Source: Actinomycetota bacterium (GTDB lineage: Bacteria > Actinomycetota > Actinomycetes > Streptosporangiales > Streptosporangiaceae). Taken from it: a stretch of 18,770 bases of DNA. The notes under the pieces were generated by a model. The model searched no databases. It saw nothing but the letters and a program-made list of their open reading frames with translations, and was not told the DNA's origin. This document shows, in pieces, positions 12,268 through 18,770 of the stretch. The DNA lies in the NCBI GenBank assembly GCA_003168295.1, contig PMST01000118.1, positions 1 to 18,770 of the forward strand, written 5' to 3'. Each line of letters begins with the position of its first letter. Positions within the stretch are counted from its first letter, which is position 1. The position numbers were made by a program, and so were the translations under genes.

Positions 12268-14244
12268 ATGCGCTGGTACCGGCGTGCGGCCGCCAGCGCG
12301 CAGCTCGTCGCGTATGTGCTGGCAGGCCTGGGGCTGCTGGCCTGGGCGCTGGCCGATATGTGGCCTGCCGCGGCGCGATACCGGCCCCGCGCGCTGCCCG
12401 TGATCCTGGGCGTGATCGCGGTCGCCGGGGGCTTCGCCTGCACCGCGGGAAGCAACGAGAACAACTGCCCGGTGATGCTGGCCAGCATGGCCACGACCGG
12501 CGCGGGCACCGAGATCGGCCTCGGGGCCGGCTGGCTCGTCAGCGCGGCGAGCATCGTGGCCATCGACGCCAACTGGCTCATCTACCGTGACGGCTCGTCT
12601 CAGCTGTCGGCGTTCCTGCTGTTTCCGCTGGTACCGCTGACGGGGCTGCTGTTCGGGCGGGTGCTGTACGGCCGCCGCGTGCAGGCCGAGCAGTCCACGG
12701 CGCTGCTTGCGCATTCCCTCGGCGCGCTCGTTATCCAGATCCAGGCCGCCCGGGCCGTGCTGACCGACCATCAGGACATCGACCGTGCCGTCGAGATCCT
12801 GCTGACCGCGCAGCGGATGGCCTCGGACGGCCTGACCGAGACCCGCCGGGCCGTCCATGCGCTGCGCTCGGACTCCAGGCCGCTCGACGAGGAACTGCGC
12901 CGGGCGACCGCGACCTACGGCGAGCGTTATGACGTCAAGGTCACCTTGGCCATCGGCGGCACTCCCCGGCCGGTACCGCCCGACGCCACCGTCGCGCTGC
13001 TGCGCACCGCGCTGACCCGGGTCACGGGCGTCCTCGGGGTCAATCCGACGGCGATCCGGATCGGCCCGGCGCTGGCCGGCGGGGCGGTGGTGGTCCTGGC
13101 GGCCCGGCTGGCCGCGCTGTTCGGCGCGGGCCGGTTCGGCCGGGTGCTGGCCGCCTTGGCCACGGCGTGCACCCCTGTGGTGTACGCCCTCGCCCACCTC
13201 GGCATCACCGAACCATATGACCTGCTGGCCTGGGTCGTGGTGCTGTTCTGCGTGAGCACGGCGCTGCTGCGGGACCGGCCGCGCTGGTGGCTCGGGGCCG
13301 GCGTCGCGGCCGGGCTGGGCCTGGAGGACAACAACCTCATGGTCCTGCTGCTGATCGGCCTGGCCGCCGGCCTGCTGGGCTCGCGGGACCGCGCCGCTCT
13401 CCGCACCCGCTGGCCGTGGCTCGGCGCCGCCCTGGCCGCGCTGATCTGGGCCCCGAACGTCCTCTGGCAGGCTACCCACGGGTGGCCGGAGGCGGTCATG
13501 TCGTCGGCGCTGCACCAGTCCAGCACTTCCGCGTCCGACTACATCACCGGGGTGCCGCTCCAGCTGCTGTTCGCCGGGCTGTTCGGGATCCCGCTGTTCA
13601 TCACCGGCCTGGTCACGGTCTGGCGCCGCCCTGAACTCAGGTTCCTCGCGATCACCGCCACGCTCCTGATCATCTACGTGGTGCTCTGGGTGCCGGGCAA
13701 GGAGTACTACTCCGAGGGAACGGGCCCGGCGCTGCTGGCCGCGGGTTCGGCAGCGGCCGAGGGCTGGATCGCCCGGGCTGGCCGGCCCCGGCTGCGGCAG
13801 ACCCTCCTGGTGGCCGCGGCGCTGCTGAGCATGGCCGTCTCGCTGCCGAAAATCCTGCCCGTCGTGCCCGCCGCCGACCTGCACGCCATCCCGGACCTGG
13901 ACACGGTGACGACCGCGGACACGTTCGGCTGGCCGCAGCTCACCAGCGCGGTCGCGGCGCAGGACGCGGCCCTGAAGCGTGCGGGCCAGGCGCCCACGTC
14001 GATCTTCACCTGGAACTACGGCGAGGCCGGCGCGCTGGACGTGCTGGGCACCTCGGACCGCACGGTGCTGGTGGTGGACGCGCTCGGCGCGCTGCAGCCG
14101 TACTTCTCCGGCTGCCGCGTACTGACCACCTACTACGCTCCGGACCGCGTGCCGAATGACTTCACCGATCTGCAGATCAGCGTCTGCACCGGCCCGGTGG
14201 GCAGCTGGCGCACGCTCTGGCCGCACCTGAAGCACTACGACTGA
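12268..14244 (+). pseudogene. in-frame chimera: degenerate sensor kinase fused to glycosyltransferase 39 remnant
   Basis: One open frame of 658 codons holds two unrelated halves. Residues 1-about 135 give four membrane segments. Residues 136-about 250 are a HisKA_3-type kinase helix region (AHSLGALVIQIQAARAVL, LTETRRAVHALRSD, PPDATVALLRTAL). After about residue 258 comes a PMT_2/ArnT-like GT39 protein (GVNPTAIRIGPALAGG, GLGLEDNNLMVLL, IWAPNVLWQATHGWPE, VPGKEYYSEG, LWPHLKHYD). The kinase lacks the RELHD phospho-acceptor box (EQSTALLAHSLG stands where REIHDVLAHSLG is expected) and its ATPase domain. The GT39 part lacks its N-terminal membrane segment and the first outer loop with the catalytic acid. 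It also seems to lack a loop after ALDVLG. Neither half should be active. GGTGGG precedes the ATG. The frame is preserved, so a fusion protein could be made. Confidence 0.75.
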
Positions 14245-14295
14245 CCGCGGGCCGGGGCCGTGCGCAGCAGCACCGTTCGTTCCGGACAAATTCGG

Positions 14296-15145
14296 TTAAT
14301 CCCAGGCCGGCTCGGTGGCCTCGCGGACGTTGCCGTCGGAGGTGAAGATGAGGAACCGCTCGAACGACCGCGCGAACCAGCGGTCGTGCGTGACCGCGAG
14401 CACCGTGCCCTGATAGGACTCCAGGCCTTCCTGCAGCGCCTCGGCGCTCGGCAAGTCCAGGTTGTCGGTCGGCTCGTCGAGCAGCAGCAGCGTAGCGCCG
14501 GCCAGCTCGAGCAGCAGGATCTGCAGCCGGGCCTGCTGACCGCCGGACAGCGTGCCGAACGGCTGCCGGGCGCACGCCTGCAGTTCGTACCGGGCCAGGG
14601 CCGACATCGCCTCGTTGGCGCTTTTGCTCGCCGCCGGACGGCGTGCTCACCGTGCGCCACCGGCACTGGTCGTAGCCGATGCCGAGGGCGGCGATGCTGC
14701 AGGCGTCCCAGTGCACCTCGGCCTGGTAGCCGCCGGCCTCGCCCCATTCGGCCAGAGCCGCCGCGTAGCGGAGCTGGGCCTGCTCGTCGTCCCGCTCCAT
14801 CATGACCAGCTCGGCGGCGTCGAGCCGGGCCGCGGCCTCCCGCACTCGCGGCGCAGAGACGGAAAGCAGCAGGCCGCGGACCTCAGGTGTCACATGGTGA
14901 CCCTGGTTCGTCCCGATGAACTGGCGCATGACCCCGAGCCCGCCGCTGGCGGTGACCGTCCCGGTCTGCGGCTGGATATCTCCGGCCGCCATCCGCAGCA
15001 GGGTGGTCTTGCCCGCGCCGTTCGGCCCGACCAGCGCTGCGGTGAGCCCCTCGCCGACGCGGAAGCTCACGTCGTCGAGCAGCGTTCGCCCGTCTGGCAG
15101 GACATGGCTAACGTGCGCCACCTCGACGTGCCCCCAGGAGCCCAC
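14296..15145 (-). pseudogene. ABC-F ATPase gene with internal deletion and frameshift
   Basis: The 5' part (15145 to about 14630) encodes the first ATPase domain of an ABC-F protein: VGSWGHVEVAHVSHVLPDGR, Walker A GPNGAGKTTLL, a coiled region and signature STPSGGEQKR (Pro replaces the usual Leu). Reading then shifts frame. The 3' part (about 14637 to 14296) encodes the end of the second domain: ALARYELQACARQPFGTLSGGQQARLQ, LLLLDEPTDNLDLPSAEALQ, VTHDRWFARSF and the tail ending EPAWD. Missing are the first Walker B, the inter-domain linker and the second Walker A, some 250-300 residues compared with the usual 530-550. ABC-F proteins act on the ribosome and some give antibiotic resistance; this copy cannot. 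The start is probably a GTG at 15145 or 15148. It is convergent with the chimera. Confidence 0.85.
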
Positions 15146-15151
15146 CACCGG

Positions 15152-15181
15152 ACCATAGCCAGCAAGCCACCGCCCCGGCAA
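15152..15181 (-). promoter_or_regulatory. candidate promoter of the ABC-F pseudogene
   Basis: On the minus strand TTGCCG (15181-15176) and TATGGT (15157-15152) are separated by 18 bp. TATGGT ends six bases before the GTG at 15145, suggesting a leaderless transcript. The same hexamer and spacing precede the SPFH gene. Confidence 0.35.
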
Positions 15182-15268
15182 CGGGATTACTCGCCGGTCA
15201 AGCCGAGCGGGCCGGGACAGCGTCCGCGGAAGCGGAATGAAATGCAGGGAGGGCGGGCTGTCGAAGAC

Positions 15269-16105
15269 ATGAGCATCGAACTGGGCAAGATCGGTATCTG
15301 GCGGCACGCCTCGGGGTTCACTCCGGAGCTCCTCGCCGAGGTGGAAGCGCTGGGATACGGGGCCGTCTGGGCCGGCGGTTCCCCGGACGGCGACCTCGGC
15401 GACATCGAGCGCATTCTCGACGCGACGGACCACATCGCCGTCGCGACCGGGATCCTCAACGTATGGAAGGACGACGCCGCGACCGTCGGCCCCTCCTACC
15501 ACCGGCTCGCGGCCAGGCACCCGGGCCGTTTCCTGCTCGGCCTGGGCATCGGGCATCCCGAAGCCACCCAGGCATACCAGCAGCCCTACGCCAAGCTCGT
15601 CAGCTACCTCGACGAACTCGACGACCTTAAGGTTCCGGCCGAAGGACGCGCGCTGGCCGCCCTAGGTCCCAAGGTCCTCAGGCTCGCCGCCGAGCGGACC
15701 GCGGGCGCGCACCCCTATCTGGTCACTCCCGAGCACACCCGATGGGCCAGGCAGATCCTCGGCGCAGGGCCGCTGCTCGCACCTGAGCAGAAGGTCGTGT
15801 TCGAAACCGATCCGGAGCGGGCCCGCGCCATCGGCAGGCCGCGCGTGCAGCAGCCGTACCTCGGCCTGACCAACTACCTGAGCAACCTGCGCAGGCTGGG
15901 CTGGACCGACGCCGACTTCGCCGATGGCGGCAGCGACGCGCTGATCGACGCGCTGGTCCTGCACGGGGACGCGGAGACGATCGCCCGCGGCGTCACGGCG
16001 CACCTGGAGGCGGGTGCTGACCATGTGGCCATCCAGGTTCTCGACGCCGATCCCCGGCCCGCGCTCCAGGCGCTTTCCCGCCAGCTGCAACTGCCTCGCC
16101 GATGA
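15269..16105 (+). CDS. LLM-class F420-dependent oxidoreductase
   Basis: This 278-residue protein belongs to the bacterial luciferase-like family that uses F420 (TIGR03620-like). Diagnostic stretches are MSIELGKIGIWRH at the start, YGAVWAGGSPDGDL, VATGILNVWKDDAATVGPSYHRLAARHPGRFLLGLGIGHPEA, LAALGPKVLRLAAERTAGAHPYLVTPEHT, LAPEQKVVFETDPERARAIGRP, and YLGLTNYLSNLRRLGW. The barrel is full length, in contrast to the two damaged genes on its left. I chose the ATG at 15269 by homology; the ATG at 15242 (adding nine residues) is an alternative, and no strong ribosome site settles it. The gene stands alone, divergent from the ABC-F remnant and convergent with the NHase operon. The substrate is unknown. 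Confidence 0.88.
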   Translation: MSIELGKIGIWRHASGFTPELLAEVEALGYGAVWAGGSPDGDLGDIERILDATDHIAVATGILNVWKDDAATVGPSYHRLAARHPGRFLLGLGIGHPEATQAYQQPYAKLVSYLDELDDLKVPAEGRALAALGPKVLRLAAERTAGAHPYLVTPEHTRWARQILGAGPLLAPEQKVVFETDPERARAIGRPRVQQPYLGLTNYLSNLRRLGWTDADFADGGSDALIDALVLHGDAETIARGVTAHLEAGADHVAIQVLDADPRPALQALSRQLQLPRR

Positions 16106-16135
16106 CGGCGGTCTATAGCTGGGGCGAGAGGCGGG

Positions 16136-16711
16136 CTAGAGGCGGGCGGTGCCGATCAGCCCGTTCCTGGTGATGATGGCTGCGAGCTCATCGGCGGCCA
16201 GCCCGCCGGTCCCCGCCGGGCGCAGCGGCAGCACCATATAGCGGGCTTCCGAGGTCGAATCCCATACCGAGATCTGGACCGTGTCCGGCAGGGTCACGCC
16301 GAACTCCCCGAGCACGGCCCGCGGCTCCCTGACCGTCCGCGACCGGTAGGCGAAGCTCTTGTACCAGCCCGGTGACGGCCCGAGCAGCGACACCGGGTAG
16401 CAGGAGCAGAGCGTGCAGACGATGACGTTGTGCACGTTCTCGGTGTTGGCGACCACCCTCAGCTGATAGCTGAGACCCTCAAATCCCTGCTCGGCCGCCG
16501 CGGCGTTCCCGTCGGACAGCAGGAGATCACGGTAGCGCGGGTCGGTCCACGCGCGGGCGGCCATCCTGGCGCCGTTCACCGGCGAGGCGCTGGTGTACAG
16601 CCCGGTCAGGAACGCATCGATCTCGTCGTCGCTGGTCAGCCCGGCGGCGATCAGCCGCTCCTCGAGCCGGCGCGCCCGCGCGGCGGCCGGCAGGTCATCA
16701 TGGCCCGTCAA
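16136..16711 (-). CDS. nitrile hydratase alpha-like / thiocyanate hydrolase gamma-like subunit (Co-type)
   Basis: This is the metal-binding catalytic subunit, 191 residues from the TTG at 16711. The claw motif VCTLCSC (Cys99, Cys102, Ser103, Cys104) is intact; Thr after the first Cys is the cobalt-type form, where iron enzymes have Ser. Flanking blocks are also conserved: ENVHNVIVCTLCSCYPVSLLGPSPGWYKSFAYRSR and GVTLPDTVQISVWDSTSEARYMVLPLRP. The second and third Cys are normally oxidised in this family. The TTG at 16711 has GGGAG seven bases upstream and overlaps the previous gene by 14 bp; a TTG at 16732 is an alternative. It is last in a three-gene operon whose other two genes are the two halves of an NHase beta chain, so it could hydrate nitriles or hydrolyse thiocyanate. 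Confidence 0.9.
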   Translation of the reverse strand: MTGHDDLPAAARARRLEERLIAAGLTSDDEIDAFLTGLYTSASPVNGARMAARAWTDPRYRDLLLSDGNAAAAEQGFEGLSYQLRVVANTENVHNVIVCTLCSCYPVSLLGPSPGWYKSFAYRSRTVREPRAVLGEFGVTLPDTVQISVWDSTSEARYMVLPLRPAGTGGLAADELAAIITRNGLIGTARL

Positions 16712-16964
16712 GGTAGGACTCCCAGAGATCAACGGTCACGGTGTGATCGCCGGTTCCCCACAGGTCCCCGGCGGAGAACCGGACCGCGTAGCAGGTCTCG
16801 ATCCGCGGCGGCGTGATGCCGCGGGCGCTGTCGTCGGGCAGCGGCCAGCGGCCGAGGGCGGCGACGACCTGACCGGTGTGCCCGCGCACGTACCTCGGCA
16901 CCCGGGTGTGATGATCCGGGTCCGCGGCTCGCACCCGGACCGTGGTGCCCGCGGCGTACCTCAA
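16698..16964 (-). CDS. NHase beta C-terminal half (SH3-like), ScnA-like
   Basis: This 88-residue protein corresponds to the SH3-like C-terminal domain of nitrile hydratase beta and to the alpha subunit of thiocyanate hydrolase. Visible family features are the opening YAAGTTVRVRAADPDHHTRVPRYVRGHTGQVV and the closing YAVRFSAGDLWG...HTVTVDLWESYL. The RYVRG arginines are in the region that contacts the oxidised cysteines in known enzymes. The start is a TTG at 16964 in a TTGA overlap with the preceding stop, with AAGG about nine bases upstream. The gene overlaps the alpha-like gene by 14 bp. The two beta halves are separate genes with their own starts; a frameshift in an ancestral single gene is a less likely explanation. 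Confidence 0.85.
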   Translation of the reverse strand: MRYAAGTTVRVRAADPDHHTRVPRYVRGHTGQVVAALGRWPLPDDSARGITPPRIETCYAVRFSAGDLWGTGDHTVTVDLWESYLDGP

Positions 16965-17224
16965 GCCAGGCCCTTCTCCGCGACGAGCGTCTCCAGGGCA
17001 CCGAGCCAGCGCTCGTAGTACGACGCCGCCAGGTACTGCTGCGGCGGCAGCCGCTCGATCGCGTCCCGCAGCTCGTCGCCGTTGACCACGCCACGCCGCC
17101 GCAGCATCGTGGCCAGCGCGTACACGCGCGCCTCCCAGTCGGCCGCGAACGGCGGCACTCCGTCCTCGCCCACCGGTACAGGCCCGAACCCGGCCTGCCC
17201 GCCCATGTCATGAACACGGCTCAC
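16961..17224 (-). CDS. NHase beta N-terminal half, ScnB-like (or accessory protein)
   Basis: The 87-residue product matches the helical N-terminal part of nitrile hydratase beta: SRVHDMGGQAGFGPVPV, then PPFAADWEARVYALATMLRRRGVV and LPPQQYLAASYYERWLGALETLV. The HDMGG-GFGPV opening is that of a structural beta chain; the middle also resembles NHase accessory (activator) proteins, so both roles are possible. I chose the GTG at 17224 because it gives the canonical start and has AGGG eight bases upstream. ATGs at 17251 and 17284 would add non-homologous residues. It is first in the operon, followed by the SH3-like half at a 4-bp overlap. No other activator gene is in the window. Confidence 0.82.
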   Translation of the reverse strand: MSRVHDMGGQAGFGPVPVGEDGVPPFAADWEARVYALATMLRRRGVVNGDELRDAIERLPPQQYLAASYYERWLGALETLVAEKGLA

Positions 17225-17231
17225 CTTCGCG

Positions 17232-17260
17232 ACCCTAACAGTTAGAGCCATTTTTCTGAA
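17232..17260 (-). promoter_or_regulatory. candidate promoter of the NHase/SCNase-like operon, with palindrome
   Basis: On the minus strand TTCAGA (17260-17255), a 17-bp spacer and TAGGGT (17237-17232) lead to the GTG seven bases later, so the mRNA may be leaderless. CTAACAGTTAG (17235-17245) is a perfect 5-bp inverted repeat about one base and overlaps the -10, a possible repressor site. The region faces the dehydratase gene, whose ATG is at 17341. Confidence 0.35.
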
Positions 17261-17340
17261 CGGCCGCGTGCTTGCCGATACCACCCGGCTCGCCCGGGCC
17301 GCTTTCCCTCCGGACGGGCTGTGGTGTTATCAATGGCGGT

Positions 17341-18770
17341 ATGACAGGGAACAGCGGACTCCGCAGTGCACAGTGGTTCGGGGAGACGGGCCGGGCCGGT
17401 ATGGTCTACCGCTCGTGGATGCGCAGCCAGGGATTCACTCCCGAGGTCTTCGACGGCCGGCCGGTCATCGGCATCGCGACCACCTGGTCCGAACTCGCGC
17501 CGTGCAACGTCCACCTGCACCGGGTCGCCGAGTCGGTCAAGCGCGGGGTATGGCAGGCGGGCGGGTTCCCGCTCGAGTTCCCGGCCATGGCGCTGGGCGA
17601 GACGCTGCTGCGGCCCACGGCCATGCTGTATCGGAACCTGCTCGCGATGGAGGCCGAGGAGCTGATCCGGGCCAACCCGCTGGACGGAGTGGTGCTGCTG
17701 TCCGGATGCGACAAGACCACACCCGGCCTGCTGATGGCCGCGGCCAGCGTCGACCTGCCGGCGGTGATGGTCACCGGCGGGCCCATGCTCAGCGGCAAGT
17801 ACCAGGGCACCGACGTGGGGTCGGGCACGGCGGTGTGGCGATTCGAGGAAGACCTGCTCGCCGGGCGGATGACCCAGGAGGAATGCGCCTTCGCCGAGGG
17901 CTGCATGGCCAGGTCCAACGGGCACTGCATGACGATGGGCACGGCGTCCACGATGGCGTCGATGGCCGAGGCGCTCGGCATGCAGCTGCCGTACTCGGCG
18001 ACCTGGCCCGCCGTGGACGCGCGCAGGTACGAGACGGCTCAGCGGGCCGGCCAGGTCATCGTCGGCCTGGTGCGGGATGAATTGCGGCCTTCGGCCATCA
18101 TGACGCGGGCCGCGTTCGAGAACGCGATCCGGGTGAACGCGGCGATCGGCGGCTCGACCAACGCGGTGATCCACCTGCTCGCGATCGCCGGCCGACTCGG
18201 CGTGCCGCTGTCGCTCGATGACTTCGACGTGCTGGCCCGGGACGTCCCCACGCTGGTGAACCTGCAGCCGAGCGGGAAGTACCTGATGGAGGACTTCTGC
18301 TATGCCGGCGGACTGCCCGCGGTGATGCGCGAGCTGGACCAGGCGGGCCTGCTGCATGCCGACGCGATCACCGTGACCGGCGCGGGCGCAGGCGCGAACG
18401 TGGCGGACGCGCCCTGCTGGAACTCCGACGTCATCAAGTCCCTGGCCGAGCCGTTCCAGCCGGCCGGCACCGGCACCGCGGTGCTGCGCGGTAACCTCGC
18501 CCCGGACGGCGCGGTGATCAAGCAGTCCGCCGCGTCGCCGCACCTGCTGAAGCACCGCGGCCGGGCTCTGGTCTTCGACTCGCCTTCGGCCTACTACCGC
18601 GTCGCGGAGGATCCCGAGCTTGACGTCGATGAGAACACCGTGCTCGTCATCCGTTACTGCGGGCCACGCGGCTACCCGGGCATGCCGGAGGTCTCCAACG
18701 TGGCGCTGCCGAAGAAACTGCTGCTGCGCGGCGTCCATGACATGGTGCGGATCTGCGACGGCCGGATGTC
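17341..18770 (+). CDS. IlvD/Edd family sugar-acid dehydratase, C-terminus cut by window edge
   Basis: The first 476 residues are present without a stop. The protein belongs to the [2Fe-2S] dehydratases that include L-arabinonate and D-xylonate dehydratase. The three cluster cysteines are Cys55 (TTWSELAPCNVH), Cys123 (SGCDKTTPG) and Cys196 (GHCMTMGTAST). Their spacings of 68 and 73 residues match those of characterised arabinonate dehydratase. The AIGGSTNAVIHLLAIAGR block and CGPRGYPGMPE end region are also typical. LRSAQWFG at the N-terminus and KRGVWQAGGFPLEFPAM favour the sugar-acid branch over true dihydroxy-acid dehydratase (IlvD). The ATG at 17341 has only a weak GGCGG close upstream. 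It is divergent from the NHase-like operon with 116 bp between starts. The exact sugar acid is not determined. Confidence 0.9.
   Translation, partial: MTGNSGLRSAQWFGETGRAGMVYRSWMRSQGFTPEVFDGRPVIGIATTWSELAPCNVHLHRVAESVKRGVWQAGGFPLEFPAMALGETLLRPTAMLYRNLLAMEAEELIRANPLDGVVLLSGCDKTTPGLLMAAASVDLPAVMVTGGPMLSGKYQGTDVGSGTAVWRFEEDLLAGRMTQEECAFAEGCMARSNGHCMTMGTASTMASMAEALGMQLPYSATWPAVDARRYETAQRAGQVIVGLVRDELRPSAIMTRAAFENAIRVNAAIGGSTNAVIHLLAIAGRLGVPLSLDDFDVLARDVPTLVNLQPSGKYLMEDFCYAGGLPAVMRELDQAGLLHADAITVTGAGAGANVADAPCWNSDVIKSLAEPFQPAGTGTAVLRGNLAPDGAVIKQSAASPHLLKHRGRALVFDSPSAYYRVAEDPELDVDENTVLVIRYCGPRGYPGMPEVSNVALPKKLLLRGVHDMVRICDGRM

Noticed and set aside
12253..14289. Long open frame on the minus strand opposite the kinase-GT39 chimera.
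   Set aside because: The translation is Gly/Arg/Gln/Pro-rich with no recognisable domain. It is the usual antisense open frame of high-GC coding sequence, while the plus strand shows clear family motifs.
14177..14636. Continuation of the ABC-F first-domain frame past the SGGEQKR signature.
   Set aside because: The residues are Arg/Ala/Pro nonsense. The true C-terminal domain is in another frame over the same bases, so this is a frameshifted tail.
14552..15268. A possible long N-terminal extension of the LLM oxidoreductase.
   Set aside because: The upstream part is antisense to the ABC-F remnant and lacks homology. The family begins at MSIELGKIGIW.
16961..16964. The NHase beta split as a simple sequencing frameshift.
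   Set aside because: The second half has its own TTG start in a TTGA overlap with AAGG upstream. The same two-gene split is known in thiocyanate hydrolase. It is not fully excluded, but less likely.
1..18770. tRNA, rRNA, CRISPR arrays, transposases or attachment sites.
   Set aside because: No cloverleaf, regularly spaced repeats, transposase motifs or terminal inverted repeats were seen on reading both strands.

Overview
The window is high-GC DNA with GTG and TTG starts, tightly overlapping operons and TANNNT-type -10 boxes, as in an actinobacterium. It carries a DUF3349 / small membrane protein / PitA trio arranged like Mycobacterium tuberculosis Rv0543c-Rv0544c-Rv0545c, an F420-type luciferase-like oxidoreductase, and PF13796-type and DesK-type sensor kinases. 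All of these fit Actinomycetes; the genus cannot be read from the sequence.

Layout. (1) 1-1699, minus: phosphate transporter PitA, a two-helix membrane protein and a DUF3349 protein cut by the left edge, with a candidate PHO box at 1759-1780. (2) 1896-2657, plus: a SAM methyltransferase. (3) 2659-4060, minus: an alpha/beta hydrolase overlapped by a TetR-type regulator; two 15-bp operator-like sites lie over the promoter, centres 21 bp apart. (4) 4141-7756, minus: a four-gene operon of ABC ATPase, ABC permease, histidine kinase and NarL-type response regulator. A composite motif occurs once upstream of this operon and once at its far end, upstream of the hydrolase promoter. (5) 7968-9563, plus: a class A flavin monooxygenase whose frame has no stop at the usual place and runs antisense into the next gene. 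(6) 9276-12212: two zinc-ribbon AIM24 paralogues (minus) divergent from a zinc-ribbon SPFH protein (plus), probably one membrane-associated module. (7) 12268-15148: a damaged stretch with a truncated sensor kinase fused in frame to a glycosyltransferase 39 remnant, then an ABC-F gene that has lost its middle. (8) 15269-16105, plus: an LLM-class oxidoreductase. (9) 16136-17224, minus: a three-gene nitrile hydratase / thiocyanate hydrolase-like operon with the beta chain split in two, in the same order as scnBAC. (10) 17341 to the right edge, plus: an IlvD/Edd sugar-acid dehydratase.

The most notable parts are the three-subunit NHase/SCNase-like operon, the AIM24-AIM24-SPFH zinc-ribbon module, the run of deletion scars at 12.7-14.7 kb, and two well-formed regulatory arrangements (tandem TetR-type operators and the duplicated motif flanking the ABC/two-component operon). 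All family assignments were made by reading translations and motifs; no search was run.
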